From contig OZ231126.1 of NCBI GenBank assembly GCA_965153355.1, positions 84,568,001 to 84,632,000 on the forward strand: 64,000 nucleotides of DNA. The letters run 5' to 3'. The notes beneath the pieces are model-generated. The model worked only from the letters and a program-made list of their open reading frames with translations, had not been told where the DNA came from and did not search any database. The position numbers and the translations under genes are program-made. This DNA comes from Flaccisagitta enflata (lineage: Eukaryota; Chaetognatha; Sagittoidea; Aphragmophora). Shown here one piece after another: positions 36,296 to 46,468 of the stretch (the first letter of the stretch is position 1; every line of letters begins with the position of its first letter).

Positions 36296-37229
36296 TATTT
36301 ACTGTACTTAGTGAGATCACTGTACCGCTATTTTTTAACCAAATGAGTTGAAATTCATGAGATTCTGAAAGGGTTTTAAAAGCTCTTTCAGATGAAACCA
36401 ACCAAATTTGTATGGTTTAAAGTATTCAAAATTCATTAACAGTCAAAGTTGAATGGTTCTATCGCCCAAGAAATCAATATTTACTGTACTTTGGGAGATC
36501 ACTGTACTGCCATTTTTGTACGAAATGAGTTGAAATCCGTGAGATTCTGAAAGAGTTTTGATAGATCTTTCAAGGAGTAAGAGATCAACCATATTTATTT
36601 TCTCCTCAGCATAAAAAAGTTATAAGCAATTGAAGTTGAATGGTTCATACCCCAAAATTACCAACAACCATCAACACTTTGATTTGATCATTTTTTGTTC
36701 ATTTTCCAAAATGAATCCAATTTTTTTGCTGAAACGCACTAGTTAACACCTATTCTTGCCAAAAAAATCAACTTTTTGGATTTTTGTCATTTTTTACAAC
36801 CACCTCCATCAGGAGGTGAATTTTGGCCAATTTGGCCCCCTTACCCCCACCCCATGGGTGACCCCTCCCACCCATCCACTCAACCACCTAACTTAGTGTA
36901 TTCTGAGTCCATTAAGCCAAAAAAGTATGTTGGGTGGTGAAAATTTGACTGTTTTTGCCATTTTGCAAGTTCGAGGGTCCATAGTCAAATTTGACCATTT
37001 TAGGCCATTTTTGGCCAACTAAAACTCATCCGAGCACTAATATGGTTAGACAAAAAGTCCCACCAATGGTTCCCCCTCATTATATACATCATGTACCGTA
37101 CCCAAACTTTTGGCACAGGCGTTTTTAGCATTTTTTGCAATTCCTGAACACACCACCATTTGTGTCTGTGCGTCAAAATCTCGAAAAATACGAACACCAT
37201 CACACACAAACGCGCCACACACAAACGCG

Positions 37230-37230
<1 letters not shown>

Positions 37231-37270
<40 letters not shown>
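37231..37270. repeat. (CA)n microsatellite
   Basis: About 20 CA units. Confidence 0.9.
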
Positions 37271-37273
<3 letters not shown>

Positions 37274-37432
37274 CCTCCGATTTTCCCAGGTTTTTTTTTT
37301 CTTTAAGTGGAAAAACAAATATACAAACAAACAAGCAAGCATGCACACGTACGCACACATAAGCACGCACGGCCGCATTCGCAGAAATATACACAAAACT
37401 TGTCCAAAATGTGAGACGTTTACACTTACAAT

Positions 37433-37730
37433 AGTAACTATAACTACAGTACGTTCCGAGCAAAAAGGGCATTATATGGAGGATCTACTGTACGCAACAC
37501 ATTAAATTGAAATATCATAATCTATGGTTTTTCTGAAAGCCAATGATGCAAGGAATTCCGCGAACATAATTTTGATACTCTGATTGCAAAAGGTGAGCAC
37601 ACAGAAAAAAAGTAGTGCACATGTCCAGTTTTGAACCCGTGACTTGACAGAATCACTTTTCTCAATGCAGAGAAAAGAAATTCTGAAGTCGCGCACGCTA
37701 ACCGTTAGGCTAGCGAGACACGGGTACTTG
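37433..37730 (-). mobile_element. Composite repeat: tRNA-like unit plus 44-bp mini-element (copy 1)
   Basis: On the minus strand a tRNA-like unit (37623-37721) has A-box-like TAGCCTAACGGTTAGCG and B-box-like GGGTTCAAAACTGG. A segment CTTTTCTCTGCATTGAG sits where an anticodon-loop intron would be. A 44-bp CAGTA...TACTG mini-element (37447-37490) follows downstream. The whole 300 bp recurs at 47086-47364. Confidence 0.65.
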
Positions 37731-37734
37731 TTAC

Positions 37735-38100
37735 GGAAGAGCAGTAAATCAAATTCTATTTTGTTGCTTTTTTTTCGACTCACGAGCCAAATTGTTTAAA
37801 ATGAAATTTCGCATCGTGGATTAGTCGTTCTTACATATGATTTTCAATAGAATGCCTCTATGACATTGTATAAAAGCATTCAAAACTGAAATCAAGCTCA
37901 AATGAAATGATCAATGAATGAGCCGATGGTCGGGTAGACAAACAGATGAACAAACCAACAAACGTACTAACAAGTAGACCAAGGAAGGAACCTTTTGATA
38001 AAAAACGGCAAACGCTGACAAGAAAGGGATCTAAGATTCTCAACAAACAAGGAAAGGATGTAAACAAAAGAAAGGAAGGAAGAAAGGAAGAAAGGAAGAA
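37735..38100. other. No recognisable gene
   Basis: AT-rich with short (GGAAGAAA) words near 38070-38115. Confidence 0.4.
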
Positions 38101-38185
38101 AGAATGAAAGAAAAGGTTACTTGTTCCATCATCCGCGCTATTTATGAAGAGGCTAAATGGACCAACATACCAACTGATAGACGTA

Positions 38186-38222
38186 AAAATTGACAGAAAG
38201 AAAGAAAGAAAGAAAGAAAGAA
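38186..38222. repeat. (GAAA)n microsatellite
   Basis: About nine GAAA units immediately before a hairpin element. Confidence 0.85.
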
Positions 38223-38241
38223 ACAGAAAAGGAGAAAGATA

Positions 38242-38398
38242 AACAAGGCCGGATACCTGGCAATACCGGTGCAGACGGGTGGGCAGGGGCGGAAATGCGT
38301 GTTTTCACACTTTTCGACTCATGTTCATGGACAAACCAACCGATGGACGGACGGACGGACAAACCTCTTATAGGTTGCGTGTCGCCTTCAAAAAAAGT
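38242..38398 (+). mobile_element. Hairpin element, AGTTGC class, decayed hairpin
   Basis: AACAAGGCCGGATACCTGGC, GACGGGTGGGCAGGGGCGG and GTTTTCACACTTTTCGACTC are followed by (GGACGGAC)n and CTCTTATAGGTTGCGTGTCG before an A-run. Confidence 0.7.
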
Positions 38399-38456
38399 AG
38401 TAAAGGAAATGTGGTAGAAAAAAAAGAAAAGACAAGTGACCATGGTCACAGACCTA

Positions 38457-38646
38457 AATAACGGACAGGTGGGCAGAAAAATGACTAGCCACCCAACCCC
38501 CTTCCCAACACAGAAACATACCAAAAAAGGTTCTAAAACACTCGTTTTCCCACTTTTCGATTTGGCTATAGATTGGACCAACGGATGGACCGACCAACGG
38601 ACAGATGGACAAAGGCTCTTAGAGTTGCGTGTCTGCAACTAAAAAG
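38457..38646 (+). mobile_element. Hairpin element, AGTTGC class
   Basis: ACGGACAGGTGGGCAG, CGTTTTCCCACTTTTCG and GACCGACCAACGGACAG precede CTCTTAG, the hairpin AGTTGCGTGTCTGCAACT (38623-38640) and an A-run. Confidence 0.7.
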
Positions 38647-38785
38647 AAAAAGAGAGAAAGAGAGAGAGAAAGAATGAAAGAAAGAAAGAAAAAAAGAAAG
38701 AAAGAAAGAAAGAAAGAAAAAAAAAAAAGAAAGAAAGAAAGAAAAACAGAAAAAAAAAAAGACAAAATAAGAGAAAAAGAAAAAA
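38645..38785. repeat. (GAAA)n-rich tract
   Basis: AAAGAAAG and AAGAGAG repeats directly after the hairpin element's A-run. Confidence 0.85.
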
Positions 38786-38929
38786 TCAATCCGGACTGGG
38801 CAATACTTCAAATCTCATACCGTACAAATCGCATTTTAAAAAAGTGTAGATTAAGAAAAAGAGCGGCGATTTTCACTGGCCGCACGATTCACCCGTGGTT
38901 TACAATCATACACAAATGCTCTTGAACAT

Positions 38930-39050
38930 TAACAAATGTTTAAAATGTTCACGGACATCCACGGAGAGTCACGAACTTTAACGTACGTTCACTAACATTC
39001 ACGAACATACATTCACAAAAATACAAACACACGAAAATACGTTCACGAAT
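38930..39050. repeat. Degenerate (ACGTTCACGAAC)-like repeat
   Basis: Loose tandem words TTCACGAACAT/TTCACGAAT. The inverse appears at 43570-43800. Confidence 0.5.
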
Positions 39051-39069
39051 ATTCATCAAATCAAATGCA

Positions 39070-39806
39070 TTCACTTTTTTTAAAATAAGAACCAAGTTTA
39101 TAAGAACGTCAGGCTTCAAATCGTCAAAAATTTAAGAACATGCTAAGAACATTGGAAGGCTTCATTTCTTCAAAAATTTAAGAACATTAAGCTTTATATC
39201 TTTAAGATATAAGAACATTTTTTGGGGGGCTATTTTTGATTGACTGTTCTTTGTAAAAAGACTGACTTTGTTCTGCAAATCTTGTCTCAATTTATATAGC
39301 ATGTATCTTTCTACTTTTATTGATTTTAATTCACTTAAAATGTTTAAACCTGCTACTTTATTGTTTTAATAATATTTTCTCCTTAATAATGAACTTAAAC
39401 TAATTAAGAACATTCTAAATTGAAGGTTAACAAGGCCAACACCTTACAGTCGCGTACAGTTGTTAAGACCATAAGACTAAAAGACTAAAAGACAAAGAGA
39501 CTAAGAGACTAAAAGACTAAGAGACTAAAAGACTGAATGCAAATTGTCTTGAAGTAACTTTAAATGACTTTAAAAAAATGATGTAAAATGACAAAAAAAA
39601 GCTAACAAAAGATAAGCGTGACGGACCAACCGACCGACCAACCAACCGACAGATGGACAGAGCGGGTCACAGAGTTGCGTGCACATGACTAAAAAGGGCT
39701 TTTGAATTAAGAACAATTTAAGAACATTTAACCCTTTAAACTGCTTAAAATTTAAGAACATTGAAGGCTTGCCCAAAAAATAATGTTCTTATAAAAAAAA
39801 AGTGTA
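39070..39806. mobile_element. TATAAGAA-ended MITE carrying a nested hairpin element
   Basis: Left CACTTTTTTTAAAATAAG with TTTATAAGAACG, and right CCCAAAAAATAATGTTC with TTATAA, A-run and GTGTA. The hairpin element at 39429-39695 interrupts it. Confidence 0.65.
39429..39695 (+). mobile_element. Hairpin element, mixed AGTCGC/AGTTGC ends
   Basis: AACAAGGCCAACACCTTACA and CAGTCGCGTACAG at 5', an AAGACTAAAAGACTAAGAG interior and GACCAACCGACCGACC repeats. The hairpin AGTTGCGTGCACATGACT (39673-39690) and an A-run close it. Its two arms differ from each other, consistent with decay. Confidence 0.7.
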
Positions 39807-40075
39807 CATGATTGAGGGTACTGATGCATACATAGGGGAAATTTAAATGCAGAAAGCGAGAAAGTACGAACAAACGAACAAAGCGTACAAACAAGTAAAT
39901 GAGTACACATGAGCGAGCGCGTAAATGCATGAACGAGCAAGCATGAAAATGTATACATAAGCGAGCGTGCAAATGTACGCACAAGCGACTGTGCAAATTC
40001 TCGCACGAGCCAACATGCAAATTTATGCACGCACAAGCGACGCAATGATTAACAAGACCAATCTCAGGGGGCGTT
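39807..40075. other. Degenerate GCGAGCGTGCAAATG repeat, no gene
   Basis: Loose repeats of ACAAGCGA(C/G)TGTGCAAAT-like words at about 39880-40040. No gene. Confidence 0.45.
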
Positions 40076-40076
40076 T

Positions 40077-40077
40077 C

Positions 40078-40130
<53 letters not shown>

Positions 40131-40860
40131 ACGTACATCTATCTAGGGACTGGACGGCGATGCTTCCGCTTCGAAACAAGCGTATGCGATCGTGTTCAAC
40201 GACGTCGAAGATGATGAAAGCTCGTTGTCAGTAGGAAAGAGAAATGATAAGTCGAAGCTAAGAGGAGAGAAAAGAACAGAGTCAGGAGAAGGAGGAGGAG
40301 GTTCAGGAGGTGGGGGAGGAAGAGGGGGAAGATCAGGAAAGATGTTAGAAGAAGAGAAGAAAGAAGCAACTTTCAGAGGATAGAGCCAAAGATCTGAAGG
40401 TGAAAGAGAAGTCGGCGCCGCTGTGCAGTTGAAGATGTGCGCAACTGTGTCGTCGTCCGCATTGCAGCGAGGGCAAGAGGGCGAAGTGGCTGCGTTGATT
40501 TTATGCTTGTAGGTGTTGAGGTAGAGTAACCCGATCGCAGTTGCGAGAGGAGCGAGCGGTAATTACGTGGAAGCGACTCTTCAGACGGATGAATGGGAAA
40601 TGGACGGCGCTGGATGATTGGATTTAATTCCTGGTCCGAGAGGTATTTTTCCACGAATTTACCGTGAAGGTCTTGCTTGGCCCGATTGTAGTCTTCTGAA
40701 GATAATGATCCATCTACAAGGAAATTGGTGACATCGGCGAGGTGGGCGGATTGGAGGGTGGCCTTCATCTGGCGGGGGCCGGAAGGTGCCGAGACAGCGT
40801 GGAACGACGGGTGGGATTCACGAAGGCTGCTTGCAAGAAATTGTGCCGACAACATTTTTA
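40077..40860 (-). mobile_element. Jockey-like non-LTR retrotransposon 3' fragment with (AAC)n tail
   Basis: The minus strand encodes a typical LINE ORF2 C-terminus. It runs QMKATLQSAHLADVTNFLVD, then LPRNYRSLLSQLRSGYS. A one-base frameshift near 40520 follows, then YLNTYKHKINAATS and CPRCNADDDTVAHIFNC, a zinc-knuckle-like C..C......H...C, then DLWLYPL. The LRSG..(S/P)...NTY and terminal C/H motif are known from jockey/CR1-like elements. The fragment ends CCAGTCCCTAGATAGATG and then (AAC)n (GTT at 40077-40131 on plus). It is 5'-truncated and inactive. Confidence 0.8.
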
Positions 40861-41085
40861 GATGATCTGAAACAGGTAGGAGATTGGTCTCGGCGTGGAT
40901 GTGAGTCTGTGTTTCTTGTCAGAGACAATTACGTTTTTAATGGGCCACTCGGTCGCTTGCTTTGTTCGTTCACTCGCGTAATTATCAGTCACAAACTGCG
41001 ACCTCTCCGCCATTGCATTGGCACGTCAATTGTGCATGCAATCGCTCGTCCGTGCATTTGCACACTAATCCATAAGTGCAATTGC

Positions 41086-41405
41086 ATTTTTAGTCGCGGA
41101 CACGCGACTACACCTTGCCGTGTCGGTCGGTAGGTCCGTCCCGATCGTCCGTCGGTCCATTTTGATTTCAAGCGGTTTTTAGTAGCGGACACCTGGCGCT
41201 CTATAGGAAGGCTTTGTCCGTCGGTTGGTCAGTTGGTCGAGCCGGTTGGTCGGTTGGTCCGTAGGGTGATCCGCGAATAAAAAAGTGGGAAAACGCGCAT
41301 TTCCGCCCCTGCCCACCCGTCTGCAACTGGTGGCCGTGTATCCGGCCTTGTTGCATTACTGCTCCTGCCCAACCGTCCGCGACTGGATTGCCGTGTATCC
41401 GGCCT
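41086..41405 (-). mobile_element. Hairpin element, AGTCGC class, split by another copy
   Basis: Hairpin AGTCGCGGACACGCGACT (41092-41109), GTGTCGGTCGGTAGGTCC and TTTTGATTTCAAGCGG are followed, after an interruption at 41179-41352, by GCATTACTGCTCCTGCCC, CCGTCCGCGACTGG and CCGTGTATCCGGCCTT. Uninterrupted copies (near 5985 and 56225, inverted) show the two halves were contiguous. Confidence 0.8.
41179..41352 (-). mobile_element. Hairpin element, AGTTGC class, nested insert
   Basis: TAGTAGCGGACACC with CTATAGGAAGGCTTTGTCC, GGTTGGTCGGTTGGTCC and AAGTGGGAAAACGCGC are followed by CCGTCTGCAACTGG and GGCCGTGTATCCGGCC with TTGTT. It sits in a T-run of the host copy. Confidence 0.8.
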
Positions 41406-41525
41406 TCTTTTTTTGTTAAGTCATGTTTTCTTTCTTATACATGAAATTTCTCGCTTTTTTATGTCTGCATTTGCACCCCAATCATGCGTGCCTTAGCACG
41501 CTCGATCAGAGATGCATTCCCTTAC

Positions 41526-41745
41526 TTTTTAGGTGCGACAAAGCACCTCTATAACTGGCTATGTCCATAGATTGGTCTGTTGGTCGGTCAGTTGGTAACG
41601 TATTTGTTTGATGATCCACACGTCGCACCCAGTTTGCCTTGCTCTATAACTGGCGGTGTCCGTCGGATGGTCAGTCAGTCGGTCGATAACGCATTTGTTT
41701 GACAATCCACATGTCGCACTTATTTGGCCTACTCGGCCTTGTTAA
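41526..41745 (-). mobile_element. Two hairpin elements, AGGTGC class
   Basis: TTTTT begins the hairpin AGGTGCGACAAAGCACCT (41531-41548). CTATAACTGGCTATGTCC, GGTCGGTCAGTTGG and CACACGTCGCACCCAG follow. A second copy from about 41640 (hairpin lost) ends CATGTCGCACTTATTTGGCC and CGGCCTTGTT. Confidence 0.7.
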
Positions 41746-41865
41746 AGTCGCGGATCCGCAACTCTAGAACTTGCTGTTTCGTTCCGTTGATCGGTTGGTT
41801 GGTCACATTTTTGAATTGCGAGTAATTTCCGCATTACTGCTCCTACCCACCTGTCCACGACTATG
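41746..41865 (-). mobile_element. Hairpin element, mismatched arms, truncated
   Basis: AAAGTCGCGGATCCGCAACT (arms AGTCGC and GCAACT do not pair perfectly), CTAGAACTTGCTG, GATCGGTTGGTTGG, GCATTACTGCTCC and CTGTCCACGACT. The final GGCC block is missing. Confidence 0.6.
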
Positions 41866-42055
41866 TGAAGAGACGAGAAAACGTGAGAAAACGTAAGAAA
41901 ACCCACAAAGAAAACGCTAAATAAAGGGGATAATGGAGATAGTAGAGAACGCAAAAAAAGGTGGTATATAAAACACGCAGACTACGAAGCCAATGAGACA
42001 TGAAAAATGTCCATGTCTCTAAATACATCGCGAGATATATAAAGGCACTAAAAGA

Positions 42056-42150
42056 GAACAAGGCCGGATACACGGCTACCCTAATCGCGTGCGGGTGGGC
42101 AGGAGCAATGCTCCAGAGGGTCACTAGGGCATCTGAGCAGGAGCCGTATG
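42056..42150 (+). mobile_element. Hairpin-element 5' fragment
   Basis: AACAAGGCCGGATACACGGC, AATCGCGTGCGGGTGGGC and AGGAGCAATGCTCC are followed by GGTCACTAGGGCATC. There is no 3' hairpin. Confidence 0.65.
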
Positions 42151-42162
42151 CTCAACTAGTCA

Positions 42163-42735
42163 TCCAAGGATCGCACATGGTCAGCGGTACCCGATGCCCT
42201 GCTGGGAGTGATCCAGTAAAGAAGTGGAGTGAGAGCAGGGCAGCGGCCCCAAAGGGCCGATGTCCTGTAGAACACAGAGGGGAATTTTGTCACGTCCGTC
42301 CTTCCATCTGTCCTGAGGGGGCTCTAGATGGCTGATTTAGGCCACTGAAGGCATATTTGAGGGCTGGAGGGTGTAATTAAGGTTTGGAGGGCTGGTTTTA
42401 TGCTCGGAGGGCTGATTGAAGGTCTGGAGAGCAGATTTGAGGTCTGGAGGGCAGATTTGAGGCATGGGGGGCTGATTTGAAGTCAAGAGGGCTGATTTGA
42501 GGCCTCAAGGGGAGCTAAGTGAGCCTGGGAGGGCCTGGTTGAGGCCTTGATGGTCCCAGCAGAGGGCAGGAAGGACGGACGGGCGGAAGAGGATGAGACG
42601 GAGCGTGACAAGTCCCCTGTGTTCTAGGACATCGGCCCTTTAGGGCTGCTGCCCAAAAAGCTAAAAAACGCTGAAAAAGTAATGTCACAAAAAGCGCGTT
42701 AGATGGTCAGCGGTACCCGTGCCCTACTTAAGTAG
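42163..42735. mobile_element. GCAGGGC-family element with TGAGG tandem interior
   Basis: The order is GGTCAGCGGTACCCGATGCC, GCAGGGCAGCGGCCCCAAAG, GATGTCCTGTAGAACACAG, then units such as TTGAGGTCTGGAGGGCAGA (about 42310-42545). The inverse CTGTGTTCTAGGACATC and GGGCTGCTGCCC follow, and GGTCAGCGGTACCCGTGCCC closes. No coding frame. Confidence 0.65.
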
Positions 42736-42784
42736 AGTTGTGAGATTCAGAGATTAGAGCAGGGCGCGGCGGGCTAAGGGTCGC

Positions 42785-43145
42785 GTGTGCTTTCACACAT
42801 ATGGGGGATTTTCTCCTCCTCCTCCTCCTCCTCCTCCGCACCCCCCTCCCCCAAACCTCCAGGCCTCGAGGCCCATGTTCCAGCCTCCAGGCCCAAATTC
42901 CTGTCTTGAGGCCCAAATCCCCTGAGACTGGGATTTAGGCCTTGGGGTTGGGATTGGGGCCTTGAGGTTGGGATTTGGGCCGCAAGACAGGGATTTGGGC
43001 CTCGAGGCTGAAACATGGGCCTCGATGCTGAGATATGCAGATATGGGCCTGGAGGTTGGGGGGGGGGTACGAAGGAGGAGAAGAAAATCCCCCATATGTG
43101 TACAAGCATAGGTCATCTCCCCCTTCAGGGCCGCTGCCCAAAAAG
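42785..43145. mobile_element. GCAGGGC-family element, TTGGGCC tandem interior
   Basis: TTTCACACATATGGGGGATT and its inverse AATCCCCCATATGTGT bound a (CTC)n run and GGGATTTGGGCC/GAGGCCCAAATCC units. It ends TCAGGGCCGCTGCCC. The reading frames are translations of these units. Confidence 0.65.
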
Positions 43146-43212
43146 GGGACCGACCAACCGACACAGCGGGGTGTAGCATGTAGTCGCGTAGCACGCGACC
43201 AAAAAAAAAAAG
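43146..43212 (+). mobile_element. Hairpin-element 3' fragment, AGTCGC class
   Basis: GACCGACCAACCGACAC and AGCGGGGTGTAGCATGT are followed by the hairpin AGTCGCGTAGCACGCGAC and an A-run. Confidence 0.7.
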
Positions 43213-43319
43213 AATTATTAGCAGACCGTTGTATCCACTCTGAGCTCCAAAACCAGACTGACCGACAGCCATCCCTTCCTCCGAAACGTAGGCAGAACGG
43301 ACTGGCAGCTGTCGCTTCA

Positions 43320-43395
43320 ATGTCATGAAATTCCGCAGCAATACAGTCATGAAAATCTGCAGCTTTACTGTCATGAAAATCCGCAGCGGCCCCAT
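43320..43395. repeat. Short tandem repeat, about 24-bp units
   Basis: Three units contain CAGTCATGAAAATCCGCAG. Confidence 0.6.
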
Positions 43396-43569
43396 ACGCG
43401 TAATATCAGGAGAGAAAAGAGCATCACGGTAGTCGCTCAGTCTCTACACTGAGGGGGAATTTGTATATATTTGTACATATATACGTATTTATACGTATAT
43501 ATGTTTATGCATATATATTTATACGTTATTATGTACAGAGGCGACCGTTGAGACTTGAGTGTCATTTCA

Positions 43570-43805
43570 ATAAAATGATGAACGAATGTTTGTAAATGTT
43601 CGTGAACGTACGTTGATGTTCGTGAATGTACAAGAATGTTTGTGAACATTTGTAAATATTCGTGAACATCCATGAATTTTCGTTAACATTTTTGAACATT
43701 CTTGAAAGTTCGTAAATGTCCGTGAATGTCTGAATGTCCTCGATAGACCTCGAACATTCGTTAATGTTCGTGAATGTTTGTGAACGTTTATGAATAGCGC
43801 GGAAA
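43570..43805. repeat. Degenerate (GTTCGTGAATGT)n repeat
   Basis: Roughly 12-nt units GTTCGTGAACGT/GTTTGTGAACAT through 235 bp. Confidence 0.7.
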
Positions 43806-43976
43806 GTGAAAATCAGTAAATCACAGGTCATTTTCTCGATTTATCGGGAAAAAAGTCGAAGTCTGTCTTCGACTTTTTGACATATTCGAGAGAAACAGGG
43901 TTTTCATTTTCTTATGCGAAAGTTGGGGAACTCATCCGGCTGATTGGTCCCTCCAATGAAAATCATAGGGTGAGTA

Positions 43977-44996
43977 AATTTAATAATTCTCTTTCATTTG
44001 GTGAATCATAGCGGAATGTTTATCAAACTGATGAATCGTGGCTTACCACTTTGTTTTCTTAATTTACTAATTTATTGGTACTCTAACCTTACAAGCCTAG
44101 TTAAATGGAATGGAGTTTTTAGTAAGACATTTCGTGTTTGCTCTGGTGTACGACAAGGCGGGGTGCTTAGCCCGCGCCTCTTTGCAATATACATTGATGA
44201 CTTAATCTTACAGTTAAAAAAGTTAGATATTGGATGCCATATTATGGAAATTTTTCTTGCTTGTATCGTCTACGCTGATGACATATGTTCACTGGCACCA
44301 TGTCGGTCTGCTTTACAGCTTCTTTTAGACACGTGTGTTTCTTACGGTTTTTCTTGGTGTCTATCATATAACCCTTCAAAATCGAAAGTTATGTGTTTTG
44401 GTAAAATTACGCAGCCACCTACGTTTTCGATGTACGGAAAGAATCTTGAATACGTCGATAGGTACAAATACCTAGGTGTTACTATTGTTGCTGGTAGCAT
44501 GTTTTCCACTTCTCATTTGAAATCTCTTATCAGGTTTCGATCTTCGGCCAACACAGTACTCAACGTTCATCAGAAACCGTCGGAACAAATTCTCATGAAG
44601 ATGCTCTACGCCACTTGCGTCCCACATTTAACATATGCATCAGATGTAATTCACTACTCTTCTGGTCAGATGCACCCTTTGAATGTAGCATTAAATGATT
44701 GTATTCGGCGAATTTTTACGTTTAATAGGTGGGAGAGTGTACGATATTTACGCCTCTCATTTGGTTATCCATCTCTGGTTGAAATTTTTGAAAGCCGTTC
44801 GCGTAAATTTCTGAAGCAACTCTCATTGTTAGGCAATTCCACCCTAGAATACTTACAAAAGTTGCATGAGCAATGATCTGAATGACTCCCATCATTTTCT
44901 TTTCAAATTATTCACTTTTTTTTTTCTTAAGTAGTTAGTAGTACGTTGTTGTGTACTCTGTCGCTCATGACGAATAAAAGATATTATTAATTCTGT
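43977..44996 (+). mobile_element. Non-LTR retrotransposon, reverse transcriptase C-terminal part, 5'-truncated
   Basis: An open frame to a stop at 44874-44876 encodes LVNHSGMFIKLMNRGLP (RT motif before the palm), GVRQGGVLSPRLFAIYIDDL, the catalytic VYADDICSLA, NPSKSKVMCFG (K..VM..G motif) and YKYLGVTI (thumb side). It ends with a CR1/jockey-like thumb and tail, HLTYASDVIHYSSGQ. The family copies its RNA at a nicked target. The endonuclease and the upstream RT motifs are absent and the frame begins abruptly near 43977, so this is a dead-on-arrival insertion. The frame itself is intact, suggesting a recent insertion. After the stop about 120 bp of AT-rich 3' UTR ends near AATAAAAGATATTATTA. Confidence 0.88.
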
Positions 44997-45099
44997 GTCA
45001 AAAAGCAGAAGTCTCTGGGACAAATATTTTTCGTGTTATGAATTTTTAAAGATTTATTTACGAAAAATGCAAATTGAATTTTTTTTGATTTTTCATGAT

Positions 45100-45535
45100 T
45101 TTATGTAGGATCAATAAAGGAGCGTATTTATGGTTGTTTGAGCATGCAAATATAAGAAAACATGTTTATGAGCAAACCTGCTCATCGGTAAGGGTGTTTT
45201 AGAGGATTCTAGCTCATTTAGCTCATTTAACTTTCTTTTTTATTTCAAATGTGATAAATAGATAAATATTTTGAAACTTGTTTAATAAAGCAGATATTAA
45301 AAAAGCATATCAGTGAGCTAGCTGCTCATCTTTAAGGGCATTTTTAAGCATTTTAGCTCACTTAGCTCATTTAGCTGTCTTTTTTTTTCCTGATTTTTAA
45401 TGGGATAGATAAATGTTTTGATGGGAGCATGTAGATACAAGAAAGCATTTTAGTGAGTAAAGCTGGTTGTCTGGTTGAGTGGTTATGAGCATTTTAGCTC
45501 ATCAAGCTCATTTGGCTCAATCCCATTTTCCTCTG
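45100..45535. repeat. Degenerate tandem repeat, units of about 150 bp
   Basis: Three units each contain GCTCATTTAGCTCATTT-type and GATAGATAAATGTTTTGA-type segments. Confidence 0.6.
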
Positions 45536-45539
45536 ATTT

Positions 45540-45930
45540 TCAGTGCGATCAATACATACAATTGCTCTTGATTTAATCTGATAGGAAAAAAAAATTTCAG
45601 TGACTAGAGACAACAGCTTGGTGAAAAGTGACCAATGCTTACGACTTTTTTCCTCACGGCGACAGCCGCCATTACTGGTATTTGTTAGTTTTAAAAGGCA
45701 TCTAACTTTTAGCGGTATGAGATATGAATGAAATAACATAAGATGTTGCTATGGTAGAATATTTACTTGCAAAAGTCTTGACCGCAGGTTGGTATCACGT
45801 TCCATCGCGGTTCGAAAACCGCTTGGATGACGCTTTTTGTTGCCTATTTGGAATCGTATATTTCTTCTTTTTTTTTCTTCGTTTCTTCCATTGATTTTAT
45901 TTTTCCTTTTTTCTTTCTTTCTCTGTCTTT
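45540..45930. other. No recognisable gene
   Basis: Pyrimidine-rich towards its end. No motif seen. Confidence 0.4.
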
Positions 45931-46016
45931 TTAGTGACGGACACGTTATTCTACACCTTTGCATTATTGCTCCTGCCCAACCGTTCGCGACCGTCTTGCC
46001 GTGTATCCGGCCTTGT
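45930..46016 (-). mobile_element. Hairpin-element remnant, AGTCGC class
   Basis: TTTTTAGTGACGGACACGTT (decayed hairpin), then GCATTATTGCTCCTGCCC, CCGTTCGCGACCGTC and CCGTGTATCCGGCCTTG. The internal repeat is deleted. Confidence 0.7.
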
Positions 46017-46468
46017 TTCTTTCTTTCTGACAGTCAGTACGTCCATCAATCGGTTTCTTTCTTTCTGTCTTTCTGTCTTTCTGTCTTTCTTTCTTTCATT
46101 CTGTTTTTTTTTCTTTCTGTCTGTCTTTTTTTCTGTCTTACTTTCTTTTTTTCTTTTTCTTTCTTTCTTTTTCTTTTTTTTTTCTCTTTCCTTTCTTTCT
46201 TTCTTTTTCTTTTTCTCTTTCCTTTCTTTCTTTCTTTTTCTTTTTCTTTTTCTCTTTCCTTTCTTTCTTTCTTTCTTTCCTTTTTCTTTTTCTTTTTCTT
46301 TTTCTTTTTCTTTTTCTTTTTCTTTTTCCTTTCTTTCTTTCTTTTTCCTTTCTTTCTTTCTTTTTCTTTTTCTCTTTCCTTTCTTTCTTTTCTTTTTCTC
46401 TTTCCTTTTCTTTCTTTTTACCATCTTTTTCTTTTTCTCTTTCCTTTCTTTCTTTCTTTCTTTCTTTC
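46017..46468. repeat. (TTTC)n and (TTTTTC)n tract
   Basis: About 450 bp of mixed TTTC, TTTTC and TTTTTC units. All frames are open as Phe/Ser/Leu or Lys/Glu/Arg. Not coding. Confidence 0.95.

Larger units (their letters stand above)
33035..37155. mobile_element. 4.1-kb foldback element with 10-bp target duplication (Mutator-like candidate)
   Basis: The left end TGGTGTGTTCAGGAATTGC and its inverse end at 37155 start inverted arms of well over 600 bp (33035-33760 and about 36420-37155). Arm landmarks include ACGGTACATG, GGTCACCCATGGGG and TCACCTCCTGATGGAGG. The element is flanked on both sides by CCATTTGTGT (33025-33034 and 37156-37165). Long arms and a 9-11 bp duplication are typical of Mutator-like elements. 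No transposase frame is present, so it is non-autonomous. Inside are tandem units of about 180 bp, a (GT)n tract, a GCAGGGC-family element and a TA-inserted MITE. Confidence 0.8.

Noticed and set aside
37623-37721. Intron-containing functional tRNA gene
   Set aside because: The same unit with the same flanks recurs at 47089-47190, so it is a dispersed repeat. A tRNA scan would be needed to revive the idea.
42735-43395. Frames up to 200 codons in the 42.7-43.4 kb region
   Set aside because: They run through tandem units of a dispersed repeat (GGGATTTGGGCC type) and a CTC run, with no stable non-repeat part.
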